Translations under genes and position numbers: made by a program
Part shown: one piece after another, positions 21,475-31,799 of the stretch
Numbering within the stretch: the first letter of the stretch is position 1
Layout: every line of letters starts with the position of its first letter
The notes under the pieces: generated by a model
What the model was told of the DNA's origin: nothing
The model's database searches: none
Seen by the model: the letters and a program-made list of their open reading frames with translations, nothing else
DNA from: Isoetes taiwanensis
Lineage: Eukaryota > Streptophyta > Lycopodiopsida > Isoetales > Isoetaceae
NCBI GenBank assembly: GCA_021234155.1
Contig: JAJEKV010000161.1
Coordinates: 337,316-401,315 of the forward strand
Length of the DNA stretch: 64,000 nt
Direction of reading: 5' to 3'

Positions 21475-22622
21475 CTACATTCCTCTGGTATGAACTTCCT
21501 CTTGATCTTCCATTTCACGCACAAATCTAACGGATGCACTTGTTTTACTTTTGCCTTGGCGGTTCACGCTGGCAAAATATTCCTTGACATTACATTTGTC
21601 TTCAAGATGGCCTACACCTTTGCAAAATGTGCAAATAGGACACTCCCTGCCAAAATGACCTCTCCTGGCACACTTTAGACAAGGCCTGTAATAGCAAATG
21701 TCAGATGAATGACTATCTCTCAAACAATGCACACAGGGTGGGAAGATTCTCTTCTCAGGTTTCGAGGCTTTTAGTTCTTGGAGTTGTCTTGTAACTTCAG
21801 CCAATGCTTCTGCCATTTTGGTCAGCTCAGATTTTGAATCTGCAGCAGGAGCAGCTACCTCTTCAACTTTCATATTCTTCTTCTCCTTCTGCACAGCATA
21901 AATTGGCATTGATGATGTATATTCCTGCTCAAACTCTGGAGAAAAAGGATCATTAGTAAAACGCATGGTCTCAGTTGAACAAAAATATAAATCTGCTAAT
22001 TCTGTGGTTTTTGTGAACGCCTGATGTATAGTACCAAAGCCTTCTGAATCTTGGATCCTGGTCATTTTCTTGTGTACCACAGATTACGTCACTTTCGATC
22101 CATTAATGAAAGCTGCTACTAAATCCAGGGTATGGTGTGGCACTTGCTTAGTTTAACACTTGAGAAGGTAAGTATTGAATCTTTCAGTGTATTGGTGAAT
22201 AGTTTCACCATGTTTGATATGAAATGAATGCAGTTTCAGGGCCAACTCTCTTGGTTTTACAAGCTTTCCAAATCTAGATAAGAACTTTGGCACAATTTCC
22301 TCCCAAGTTTTTGTCCCCAAGGCAATGACATAGTCCATCCAAGCTCTCACCTCCTCATTTTTAAAACATTTATTGAATTAGAGAACTTGCAACCCTTCTT
22401 GTGCCCATGATCCTGGTAATACTCTTCAAAAACTTTCAGAAAATAATTGGCATTTATGCTAGGATCAAAGGTTGGTGCAGGAGTTGGCACAGTAAGCTCA
22501 TAGGTTTGATGATGAAGACAGGTACTTCCTACTGCATTAATTCCCTGAGGCAAGGCAGAGTTCTCAGGGTTTTCTTGTGATTCTGAATGCTCAGCATGAT
22601 CATTTCCTCTTCTTGGAGCCAT
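21475..22622 (-). pseudogene. gypsy-1B Gag
   Basis: Three consecutive frames. The N-terminus starts MAPRRGNDHAEHSESQE at 22622, followed by TYELTVPTPAPTFDPSINAN. The middle, 22153-22350, reads WMDYVIALGTKTWEEIVPKF and FHIKHGETIHQYTERFNTYL, typical retrotransposon capsid. The C-terminal part, 21475-22080, holds three cysteine clusters (CVHCLRDSHSSDIC, CLKCARRGHFGREC, CTFCKGVGHLEDKC). Frameshifts at about 22350 and between 22080 and 22153 inactivate it. Confidence 0.8.
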
Positions 22623-22900
22623 GAGTCCTATTCCAGGAGCAGATCTCGGTAGGACCTCCAAAATGTTGAAGGCTTTCCTGGCAAACCTTCAACTTAGTGG
22701 TTTAGAACCTCCAGGTTGCTTAAGACAACCACTCTGATCCTTCAGAACCTGAAAATAACCTTGATATTTTCAAGATCAAACTGCTTTCCCTGAAGCAAAA
22801 AAAATACAGTGAGTAGAAACTCGTGGCATTTGAAATTTAAGCAAGCAATGGATTCTTGCAGTAGGATCTTCTAGAGAGGTGTGGGAAACTATGTTAAGAA

Positions 22901-24791
22901 GTCTAGGCAGAACGTAGTAGGGCAAGGTGTTCAAAATCAAGCCACTGACCAGGTCAAAAATTGGTCAATACCTCTGGCAGCAAGCTAATTTTCCCAGACT
23001 TGGTTTCACACAAGCTTTTTTAATTTTGTCAACTCAGGCTTATTCTAACTTGTCTGTAGCTTGGAGGCAACACATAATTTGTCTAAGAATAGTGATCTTT
23101 ATTGCTAAGGTTGAACAAGAAGAGCTATTAGACAGACTGTGCACAAAACAGAGAGTGATTTTTTACAGAACTAAAACTAGACAACCTTTTTGTGAGTTTT
23201 CAAATGCTATGGTTCGGAAATAACTCCTACATCTAGTGCATCTCGTTTTAAGCTATACTTACACTGTAAGACTTCTAAGATTTAGATCAAACTCAGATGA
23301 CAGTCAAAAGGCAGAATTTAAATCTAAGGTCGGATTTTCATTCGTAAGGTCACTCTAAAGATCAAACATCAATCATCCCGAGCTTTATGGTCTCAGGAAC
23401 AGTTTTCAAAATAAATCAATTTGTCAATAATCCTAAATGATCAATAATCTCAATAGCCTGTCAATCTCCCGAATTTGAAGGCTAGGAGAGCAAATCCAAC
23501 AAGCAGTCAATCAATCCGGCTTCGAAATGCTTCAGGTCGATCTTCTTCACGCGTATAGCCCCTAAAAATTTTGTGCAAGATCTCTTTTCTCTTAAAACGG
23601 CTCTGTTTTGTTCAAATCTTGGCAAATCAGGTTAAGCTTTTTTGAATTTTGTTTGTTTATGGGTTTAGGCGGGCACGGGATGATCAGGCGAGGTATCAGA
23701 GTCATGATTTGCCTTCTTGAAAATTAGAGTTCCTCAGAGAAATTTTTAAATATCCCACAGGCGTGCAGCCAAAAGAAAATCAGGGTATAAAAGGGGTAAA
23801 TTTGCATTCCTTTTCGAAATTGGCGTGCCACTATGACGTGGGAACCGGCTCCTACCCGGCCCACATGCCACATGGTGCCACGTGGGGGATGCGGATTGGA
23901 TGATGAGCTGGTGGGGGGGGTAGAAATGTGACTAGGATGGGGTAGAATAGGAAATTTTTTTTGATATTTTTTAATAACTGACACGAATCCCAAGAATGAA
24001 AACCAATAGTCTCGATGGAATATTATGGCATATTCTTTTTCCCAAAGTGGAATATAAGGCAAGGACTTGACTTTTTGTCAAACAAAACTTGATTTTTTTG
24101 CAAAAACTTGCATAGTGTCAACACATGGGTATGAGGTGGCAAGAAAAGATGACTAGGCAAAAACCATGGGTATGAGGTGGAGGATGACGTGGCTAGGCAC
24201 TTGACTCAACTTTTTGTCTGATCAAAAGATTTGTGATGATTTGTAAAAATGAGTGCCACGTGTATGGCATGGGTGATGAGGTGGATGGTGGTATGGTGAT
24301 GATGTGGCCTTTCAAATGTCATGTGGATCTTCATCTCTTCTTTGGCCATCTTTGCATATTGAGCTTTACCACCTTTAGATATTATTTTTTGCAAGGTGTG
24401 AGGGGTTATTGCCATTTTTGAACATAGAACTTCTAGTGAGATGGAAGTGTGGAGTATGAGTGTGTGTATGAGTTTGAGCATGGATCTTTTGACTAGACAA
24501 AAAATATTGTCAAATGAGAAATAAGTGGTAAAGGAATGAAGATATTTGGTAGGGTTAATGGAGAGGAGGTGGCAAAAAGGTAGTAGCAATGGAGCCATAA
24601 ACCAAAAACTTGATTGCACATACCATAATAATCTTGGGGGGTCTTCCAATCTTCAAATCTCTTCAAAAACTTAGACTGCTTGGCTTCTTCTCTCCTTTGT
24701 TTGATGCTTGATCTATTGAGATATCCTCATGAATGTCCTTCCTTAGTTCTTCAACAAAGAATTCTTCAAAGCTCTAATAATATTCAGGTCC
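22901..24791. other. Non-coding stretch, no gene recognised
   Basis: AT-rich sequence with no convincing ORF. It contains two similar segments around 24060-24210 (ACATGGGTATGAGGTGG and CCATGGGTATGAGGTGG, each followed by a tract ending near GACTTTTTGTC or CAACTTTTTGTC), and CACGTG cores near 24257. It may hold the degraded 5' LTR of gypsy-1B, but I could not show it. Confidence 0.4.
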
Positions 24792-25990
24792 TTATGGATG
24801 TAAGTCTCCACAACTGTAAATAGATTCTGAAAGTGAAACATTGGTGGCTTGCAAAAATCTTAAGATGTAGAATCTTTCCCATGCTGCCACAAAATGTGGC
24901 AGCACCATGTTCCAAGGTTCCTTAACCTGTTCGACAGTTGTTTCTGGAATCAAATCCTTGAGACCAGACAATACATCTTCAATGCTTAAAATTCCATCGT
25001 CATTTCTATTCAGTATCTTGAACAGCACTTCCATGCATTTTCTGAACCTTGTCTGTCTGGGTATAAATGCAAACCTTGCAGCATACTGTCTGAAAGTGAA
25101 GCATCCCCTACCAAAACTATCAAATATGGAGAAAACCTGCTTAAGAGGACCACAGTCTGGCAGTCCAAATGATGCAACAAAGTCGTCATATTTCACTACA
25201 CTATTTTTCTTCGCATCTAGCAACCGAAACTTGAAATAGAAAGCTTTAGCCTCTTTAATATTCAACTTGTAAAGCTTTTCAAACTTCCCAAACTCTAAAG
25301 CAGCAATTCCGCTAGAATCCTTCATTGTTTCTGCCTCTTGAATGAGAAGAAGGTCTTCAAAGCTGTGTTCAGTTACAACTACATTAAGAGCCTTGGCCAT
25401 TGTCGTTCTAACTCTTTCAGCAAAGAGGCGAGGATTTTTCTGCTCAAACAATGTTGGTTCAATAGCTGGTAAGTATTCCACTTCCATAAAGTTATGAAAC
25501 TGAGTCATAAGGCGAAACAACAAGAAGTATATGGTTGGACCATGAGCAACCCAAGCAGGATCTAGGTGAACATGTGGGTACCTGACCAACATGGGCTGGA
25601 CTGGATAGCCAGGATTAAATGCCCCTGCTTTGTAAGAAACCAAAACCCTTCCATTGGTGGTGGTAGCCTCAGGAAAGATCGTCACTCTACTCCAGTCATT
25701 GCATCTGGCTCTTCTTTTAATTCTCCTCCAGCAATGCGTCTTGAATCTGGCGAGCCACGGTTGATGGCAATAACTTGCATGGCTCTGATGATGGCACCCA
25801 TAACAGGGTAGCTCAAGTTCTCTTGGACAGTGACTGCTTGAAACAAAATAAAAACTAGATCCACAAATGTAACATGGTTGCAAACCAAAATGGGAGCTTG
25901 ATCTCTTGGCGTAGAGGAACCTTTGATTCTTGAAATCCACATAAAAACAACAAAACCCTAGCTAAAATTCTTACCGGCAACAGAAGCCTT
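24792..25990 (-). pseudogene. Processed pseudogene of an LPEAT2-like lysophospholipid acyltransferase
   Basis: Encodes, without introns, the acyltransferase HX4D motif (VCNHVTFVD) in one frame (25942-25682). After a frameshift near 25730 it continues with CNDWSRVTIFPEATTTNGRV (the family FPEGTTTN block with G to A), YKAGAFNPGYPVQPMLVRYP and HLDPAWVAHGPT. EF-hand-like segments follow (LLDAKKNSVVKYDDFVASFG, ILNRNDDGILSIEDVL). This order is that of plant LPEAT2, which re-acylates lysophosphatidylethanolamine at the ER. Plant LPEAT2 genes are intron-rich, so the intronless copy is most likely a retrocopy. The 5' part is missing and no poly(A) trace is evident. Confidence 0.75.
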
Positions 25991-26197
25991 CACCTCCAAA
26001 TCGAGAAAGAACCATCATTCAAATAAATTTAGAATATGTCGTAATTTTTGGAGTGTTTTCAAAGTGTGCCTTTTTAGTAGCATATAAAAATTTACGCGTT
26101 TCACCCAAAAAGTATGCAAATGTAATTTCATATAATTCACAAAAAGCCCAATACTTGCCAAAATAACACACATTGCAAAAGACGTGAAGAAGAAAAT

Positions 26198-26566
26198 TTA
26201 CATAATTCTTTCAGTTTCTTCAAGCAACCCCAAAGATATCATAGCCTTCTTCCTTATCTCTTGAGGTATTGTAATCCTCACATTTCTACCTGGAGGCATC
26301 ATAGGCTTGCCATTCTCATCCCTATGCCATATTTCCTCCCCTCCTCTCCACTCTTTCTCTGAAGGTCTCGTCTTCCATTGAAATATTGGAATCCCATCTC
26401 TCACCCAGAAAGTGGTGAATTGAAGAGGCCTGGAATGACCTTCAAGATCCAAGGTATAACCATCCACAAAACTCTTCCAATCAGGCACTCTTCTATGAGA
26501 GAGCCTATAGGGTTTGGAGTAGTGCTGCTTCAGTACACAACTATACTTGCCAAATAATGCATCCAT
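26198..26566 (-). CDS. Unknown protein sharing the FWVRDGIPI motif
   Basis: A 122-residue frame starting MDALFGKYSCVLKQHYSKPY. The centre (EGHSRPLQFTTFWVRDGIPI, then FQWKTRP) closely matches the plus-strand protein at 14290, so the two are members of one dispersed family. The end, RNVRITIPQEIRKKAMISLG, differs. It lies downstream of the transposase-like ORF at 26695 on the same strand, perhaps as part of the same element. No function can be named. Confidence 0.45.
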   Translation of the reverse strand: MDALFGKYSCVLKQHYSKPYRLSHRRVPDWKSFVDGYTLDLEGHSRPLQFTTFWVRDGIPIFQWKTRPSEKEWRGGEEIWHRDENGKPMMPPGRNVRITIPQEIRKKAMISLGLLEETERIM

Positions 26567-26694
26567 GCCCGGGCATCAAAAACCCCAAATTCTCACTTTC
26601 AAATATGCCCACATCTGTTTAGTAGGATAGGAAAGAAAACATCCACCTGTTCTTATTTTGGCCAGCACAATTATCGGGTTGCACGAGGAGCCTT

Positions 26695-27715
26695 CTAGGC
26701 AGATCTTCTGGCTCTAGCACGTGAAGGTCCAACCTGTGCACTAGATCCTAGCCCTTTGACTCTGGTTGCAAAGTTGTTTGAAGTTGCTATGGTCACATGA
26801 TTGAAATGCTTCTTCCATAGCCTACTAAAGCTAGGTTGGGATATTGGAGGAATTTCCAATTCTCGAAGTTCAGAATTCACTTCCTCCAGAATACTTTTTT
26901 GAGTACAATGTGATGGTAACCTTTTCTCAACAACTGCTGTTCTCTTCTCATCCCTTCTGCTTTTGTGTGGCATACACTCTGCATTGAACTCAATATATTT
27001 TTCAAATATCTCCCTAGCAGCCAATGTCCTAGCGGTTGGTCTCAACAAGCCATTATTTCCATGCAAAGCAATCCTTGTCCCTTCTGCCTGCTTTTTTTTG
27101 TAATTGTACCATGATGAATTTGGAATTGCATGGATACTCCGCCATGCTTTTTTACATATCCATTTGCCTAGCAAAGGGTATCTTTTATTGTTTGGAGCTC
27201 TTTCATCCTCAAGTGCATGCTCGAAAACTGAGTACATGTAGGTCCTTCTTTCATCAACAGTATACTCTTGAATAGTGGCTCTTGCTTCCACCAATTGTTC
27301 TATTGTAAAGAATTGCATACAACTAGCCCAACAACAATGTAAGCCCCTAACCTTCAACATAGTCTCAGGTGTTGTATCACTAATCAACTTGGCTCTCTTG
27401 CTAGGATAATGTCTAACAACTGATACTTCTCCCCGTTTGCCTAGGTTCAGGGTACCCACTGCCAATGGATCAGGATCAAGACAATCATTATCCCCAACAA
27501 CCTCTGGCTCTGGAAAAAGGTAATCCTCCACAAACTGAACACTATTCATAGGCCATGGCAGGATGCAAGGAACCTCCAATTGCTTGACACAACCAAAACA
27601 TTCCCTTACCTTTCCAGTTGTCTTCCAACATTGAAATTGCCCCTAGCCTTTCATCATTAACAGCTTGCCCAGGATCTGCTAGTACAATGACTCCTAGAGA
27701 AATTACACCATTTTT
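26695..27715 (-). pseudogene. Transposase-like protein of unnamed family, N-terminal part
   Basis: The main frame 27579-26695 reads LLGKWICKKAWRSIHAIPNS then ALHGNNGLLRPTARTLAARE, EKRLPSHCTQKSILEEVNSE and ISQPSFSRLWKKHFNHVTIA. The order helix-turn-helix-like start, HGN, LPS..T, F..LWKKHF..V is what I associate with a broad group of eukaryotic DDE-type transposon proteins. Coding continues upstream after a one-base shift near 27615 (VIVLADPGQAVNDERLGAIS, LEDNWKG). No DDE catalytic part was found, so the copy is truncated. The C-terminus is basic (RARARRSA). The family assignment is inference from motif order only. Confidence 0.4.
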
Positions 27716-28181
27716 AGTAAGTTACCAAAGAGTATGTGAATATCATATGCAAAATACATACATTTATGACATAAAAAGAGTTAAAATGAAACATGTATAA
27801 AACAGGAAAATCCTTAGTAAAATGCCTACTTTACATACATTAATAAAAATGGGAAAGGGCGAAATTAGTTAAAACCGAAAAATATCAAGCAATTGTGATA
27901 ATTTAATAAAACACATTACACACTTTATGTGGACATAGAAATCGAGGAAATGAAATCAAAAGCGTATTTAAATATTAAATGATCAAAAGTGAGAAAAAGA
28001 CATAAAAAGTATCTTTTTTGGCGGTTTATAAAAAGCAACCAAGTAAATACTAAATGCCTTAAATGCAATATTCCTATATATTCCCTAGATGCTATACACA
28101 TGCGGGTATATAAATGCGCTGGCGTGTGTTCGGTAATTAAGTATTTGCCGCAATTAATTTTGCCCTAGATTTCTAATTGTG
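27716..28181. other. AT-rich non-coding stretch
   Basis: No ORF or repeat recognised. It immediately precedes a clear TATA box and probably includes the promoter of the next gene. Confidence 0.35.
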
Positions 28182-28191
28182 CCTATATATA
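28182..28191 (+). promoter_or_regulatory. TATA box of the 29203 gene
   Basis: CTATATATAA followed about 30 bases later by a C- and T-rich leader (CTCCCGCTTCTTTCAGACCC). The next ATG-led ORF on this strand starts about 1 kb downstream, directly after a consensus 3' splice site, which suggests a 5'-UTR intron. Confidence 0.45.
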
Positions 28192-28429
28192 ACCCAATTC
28201 ACGCTCCAAAAATCTGCTCCCGCTTCTTTCAGACCCTCGGCAATCCGTCGCCCGTCTAACAAGCTTGAGTGGTTCCAAAGCGGGGGGCTTAGTTAGTTAA
28301 GTAATAAGTCATCAAACTTCGACTTTCGGGCTACATAAGTAATCAAACCCGGTTTGTCTACAAAGGTTTTTCTGGGTTAGATGTTTCTACAAGTTTATTT
28401 CAAGAAGAAAGCCGGGGATCTTAATCGAG

Positions 28430-28780
28430 CGCGAGAAGGAAGCGGATGATGTTTATGGAAGCAAGATTAGCTTCTCATAAATTTCATCGATTTCCTTTTA
28501 ACTCTAATAAATCCTTGCCTTTTGTTCTTGAATGAATGTTAATAGCATGCATGAATAGATTTCATGTTTTCAAACTTCTTAAAGACTTTATTTCTATAAG
28601 CGGACTTATTTACGATTTGGAAATGCATGTCTCTGGCGGGTTTATTTTTAGAACAAATCTTTGCGGGATTGATCGAGACAATGGAACCCGGATGATGTTC
28701 ATGAAAGCGGGAATAGCTTTCTATGAACCTCATCACTTCTTTTTGTTTCAAGTGAATCTTTGCGGTATTTGCCTTGAAGC
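28430..28780. repeat. Imperfect direct repeat inside the putative leader intron
   Basis: The segment around GGATGATGTTTATGGAAGC (28445) is repeated in altered form at GGATGATGTTCATGAAAGC (28691), each followed by an AATAGCTT/ATTAGCTT, CTCAT and a T-rich tract. The offset is about 245 bases. No function is evident. Confidence 0.5.
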
Positions 28781-29202
28781 TAAACATCTTTGTAGCAAAA
28801 AGATGCATTATATATATGTCGACTCTAGTTTCTATTATCTATTAGGAATGGTTAGAGAGTTTTTAGGCGTGTCTTAAGATCTCCGCGAAAAAACAAGGCT
28901 CTTGTAATCTTTTAGTTTAGATTAGGCTCCGTTCTTTCATCCTAACCCCTTAGCCCGGCCTGCGGGCGGCGTGCATATTTTCATCCAAATCCCTTAGCCA
29001 TCACCGCGGCGGTAGTCGTCCTTTTTCCGTGCCCAAGGGTTGCGGGCTGTTACATGCCTGGCGTGTGATTTGTTTTCTTCTCCATATTGTTTCTTGTCTG
29101 CCTGTTTCTTGTCTTGCCTGGCGAGTATGTATCTGAGTGTGACACGCTAGGCGTGTTACACTTTTCCATGTTAATACTAACATTCTGACTTTCTTCTAAT
29201 AG

Positions 29203-29688
29203 ATGGCGCCACAAGAAGACCCTAGCAGTCAGGAGGCTTCAAGCATTCCAATTCCTGCAGGGCCTATTGTTCCTGCAGTGCCTATTCCCAGATATGAACC
29301 ACCTATGTATCCACTTCACTACTTGGAGCATCTCAGAGAATTCTTCCTGCAGCGCCGGGCAGCTATGAGATTAGCAAGTGAAGTCATGGGATTGTCACGG
29401 AGGATGAAAGTCTTGCATGATCATTTCGAGAAGGCAATTGATGAGCTGATCGAACTAGATACTCGCAACCGGCGGCTAGAAATTGAGAACTCTGAGTTGC
29501 GATTCCTTGTGGGTACCCTGTCCCGATTTTCTGATGAACCTGTGCCAGGGTTTCCTGTAGATGAACCTCCTTTGCTAGGGTTTCCGGCAGAGTTGCTTGG
29601 GCCTTCGGATGAGGAGCCAGAGGCAGAATCTGGCCGGGAAGGTCAGGAAGGGCAGGAAGGCGTGGATCCTATATCTCAGTTGGATTAA
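29203..29688 (+). CDS. 161-residue coiled-coil protein of unknown function
   Basis: Unrecognised. The start codon follows TTTCTTCTAATAG, a good plant acceptor site, so the coding exon probably begins right after a 5'-UTR intron. The N-terminus is proline-rich (SIPIPAGPIVPAVPIPRYEP). The centre is helical and coiled-coil-like (FLQRRAAMRLASEVMGLSRR, FEKAIDELIELDTRNRRLEI). The C-terminus is acidic, with EEPEAESGREGQEGQEG. Two matching PGFPVDEPP and LLGFPAELL segments form a short internal repeat. An AATATA-type stretch about 60 bases after the stop may serve as a polyadenylation signal. It could be a small host gene or a transposon accessory ORF. Confidence 0.5.
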   Translation: MAPQEDPSSQEASSIPIPAGPIVPAVPIPRYEPPMYPLHYLEHLREFFLQRRAAMRLASEVMGLSRRMKVLHDHFEKAIDELIELDTRNRRLEIENSELRFLVGTLSRFSDEPVPGFPVDEPPLLGFPAELLGPSDEEPEAESGREGQEGQEGVDPISQLD

Positions 29689-30736
29689 ATTGGATCTGTA
29701 TCTCAGTTTTGTATATCCTGGATTCTAATCCAATTTTGTAAACTTTTGTGATCAATATACATTGTTGGTGATCAACCAACGGCTTTGTCTCATACTTTAA
29801 CCTACTGTAACCTACTGCACATAATTTTAACAATCGACTTCTTGTCTCTACTGTCTCTTTTTACTTTAACCTACTGTACATACCTTTTTAATTGATTTCT
29901 TGGCCTGCGAGGTATGACAATTTGCAATCGGATCTCCGAGCGAAATTCCATGACCTTGCAGAGAAGTTCGCAGGGCGCTCGAATTCGCAGGTGCTCGAAG
30001 CCTCCCGACATCGTGAAATAGGATATTAGAGTGGGCAAAAGAAATTCGAATCAAACAAAAGAATAGGCGGGATAAAAGTAATAATGAAAGCAGGCGGGCG
30101 AAAAAATTCGAATTAGACTGGAGATTAGACATTTAGGCGGGATGAAAGTTATTTTTGAAAGTAATAAATCAAGGCGTACGGGTTATTTTTAAAGTAATCT
30201 TGGTCGTGACTACTTTTAGGTCAAGAAGATTTCGGAATTTTATTCAAGCTCTGTACCGCCTATTTCGATTCATATAAAATTTAAGCTCTGTCTAGGTCGA
30301 GGCTGGTCGAGGCGGACGCGGCCGAGCAAGCTCCTACTCCAGGCAAGCTCCTACTCCAGGTATTCTACTGCAGGTTTTGTTTCGTTTTTCAGATTGTTAA
30401 GGTTTGCATGAATCAAAAATGAAAAGCCCAAGAATCCGGCTACATTGGTGAAAAAAACATTGGCTACAAAAATTTCTTGCATGTCTTTGTATGTAGCCGG
30501 GTATTTCATGTCTTTGCATGCATGTCTTTGCATGTAGCCGGGTATTGCAAAGCCAATGTAGCCGGATACTAAATTCTAGCCCTGAATTCCTTTCTTACGA
30601 TGTTTCTGTGCTTTAGTATTAATCAGATGTAGAAAAATTTTTAGATACTCAAAACAAAACTGAAATGGGAAGTAACAAAAAAAGGCACAAGGCCATTGAT
30701 TTCATTCATTTTTTGAGCCCTTTCGGGCTATTACAT
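29689..30736. other. Non-coding stretch with short direct repeats
   Basis: No gene seen. Short repeats include CAAGCTCCTACTCCAGG twice in tandem near 30326-30360, and CATGTCTTTGCATG with GTAGCCGGGTA repeated near 30480-30545. Several GGCGGGA words occur between 30065 and 30145. It separates two convergent small ORFs. Confidence 0.45.
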
Positions 30737-30740
30737 TCAA
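30725..30740 (-). terminator. Short hairpin with GAAA loop immediately after the stop codon
   Basis: Minus strand AGCCCGAAAGGGCT, a perfect 5-bp stem with a GNRA-type tetraloop, lies within a few bases of the 30737 ORF stop and is followed by A-rich sequence. It may be a 3'-end RNA structure. Eukaryotic transcription does not end by intrinsic hairpins, so the role is open. Confidence 0.35.
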
Positions 30741-31231
30741 GAACGCATCCAGTTACATAATTCTTCATAGTCTTCGCGTTCTTCAAGCCAGTTTTCAAAC
30801 TCTTCCGAGTCTGTGGCCTCAAATTCTGCTGCTGGCGATTCAGCTTCCTCATCATCGTCCTCTTTCTCTTCTGGCGATTCAGCCCTCGACCTTTCCCGTT
30901 CTCGGGCTTCTTCTGACTCCAGCAAATCCGTTGCAGTCGATGATGAATTTTCATAATCAGAGTAGTCCTCTGATTCTTCAGAACTATCAGAGCTGCTATC
31001 TGAGCTGTTTTCGGCAGGATCAAAGGCAGCTCGCAGAACCTCTGCCAGGGGTGGGAACCTCGCCGAACCCTGCAGAGCCTCGGCGAGGGGTAGGGTGATC
31101 AGACGGCGTTTGCTTTCAGGAGAGGAACTGGAATTGGCAGGGGAAGCAGAGCCCTCCGGCATGACGGAGTTGGAAGCTTGGCATGAAGGGGAGGGAGGGC
31201 GCTTGGCGCGAAGCTTCGGCATGACGGGCAA
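30737..31231 (-). CDS. 164-residue Ser/Glu-rich acidic protein of unknown function
   Basis: The N-terminus is basic (MPVMPKLRAKRPPSPS); MPKLRAK at 31222 is an alternative start. Then comes LITLPLAEALQGSARFPPLA, then a long serine-aspartate-glutamate region (NSSDSSSDSSEESEDYSDY, EEKEDDDEEAESPAAEF) and a C-terminus with ENWLEEREDYEELCNW. The composition suggests a nuclear, chromatin- or RNA-associated protein, but there is no diagnostic domain. A weak TATTTAAG box lies about 35 bases upstream. Right after the stop, the sequence can fold as AGCCC-GAAA-GGGCT. Convergent with the 29203 gene. Confidence 0.5.
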   Translation of the reverse strand: MPVMPKLRAKRPPSPSCQASNSVMPEGSASPANSSSSPESKRRLITLPLAEALQGSARFPPLAEVLRAAFDPAENSSDSSSDSSEESEDYSDYENSSSTATDLLESEEARERERSRAESPEEKEDDDEEAESPAAEFEATDSEEFENWLEEREDYEELCNWMRS

Positions 31232-31341
31232 GGAATTGGATGAGATGATGAATTGGAATTAGGCTTAAATACCTTAAAGAGACGATTTAGTGGCCTTGAA
31301 TTAAATGTAAATGGCGAGAATTTTTATTACATAGGATTTTT

Positions 31342-31733
31342 AATTATCCACGGGAATCGTAGGCAAAATTATTAGTAAGATATGACGTATCATAGGAATC
31401 GTAGGCAAAATTATTAGTAAGATAGGACGTGAAATGAAATCAAAATGAAATTCATAATTTAATAGAAATGACCGTAAAAGTAGGCTGGCGATTGTCAAAG
31501 AATACCGCGCCAAGCATGTGAGCTTTCAATTCCGCATTATCATAGGAATCGTAGGCAAAATTATCAGTAAGATATGACGTATCATAGGAATCGTAGGTAA
31601 ATTATTAATAAGATAGGACGTGAAATGAAATCAAAATGAAATTCATAATTTAATAGAAATGACCGTAAGTAGACATTTGTTAAACTGCTGATTGTCAAAG
31701 AATACACGCCAAGCGTGTGAGCTTTCAATCCTG
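31342..31733. repeat. Two tandem 191-bp units with internal sub-repeats
   Basis: GTGAAATGAAATCAAAATG at 31429 recurs at 31620, and the entire unit, ending in GTGAGCTTTCAATCC/TTCC, is duplicated. Each unit itself starts with two copies of a roughly 45-bp piece (ATCGTAGGCAAAATTATTAG). Both units end with a CGCC..GCRTG palindrome-like word. Confidence 0.75.
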
Positions 31734-31799
31734 TTTGTTTTTTTAACTCTTTTGTTTGATGTGGAATCGTTTTTGATGCCCTAAGCCACGGTGGAGTTG

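Larger units (their letters stand above)
17364..22900 (-). mobile_element. Ty3/gypsy retrotransposon gypsy-1, copy B
   Basis: Same domain order as copy A and nearly identical over long blocks (for example 17690-18400 and 20400-20870), but denser in small differences over the RT part (19190-20350). It carries the Gag N-terminal region that copy A lost. It shares with copy A the hAT insertion, the protease/RNase H frame change and the integrase stop. The right boundary is uncertain; no LTR or primer binding site was recognised between 22622 and about 23700. Confidence 0.85.

Noticed and set aside
23688-23702. GGTATCAGAGTC as a primer binding site for a plus-strand element
   Set aside because: No plus-strand retroelement genes follow and no LTR ends were found beside it.
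28536-28877. 113-residue plus-strand ORF
   Set aside because: It lies in the probable 5'-UTR intron of the 29203 gene and within an imperfect direct repeat, with no homologous motif.
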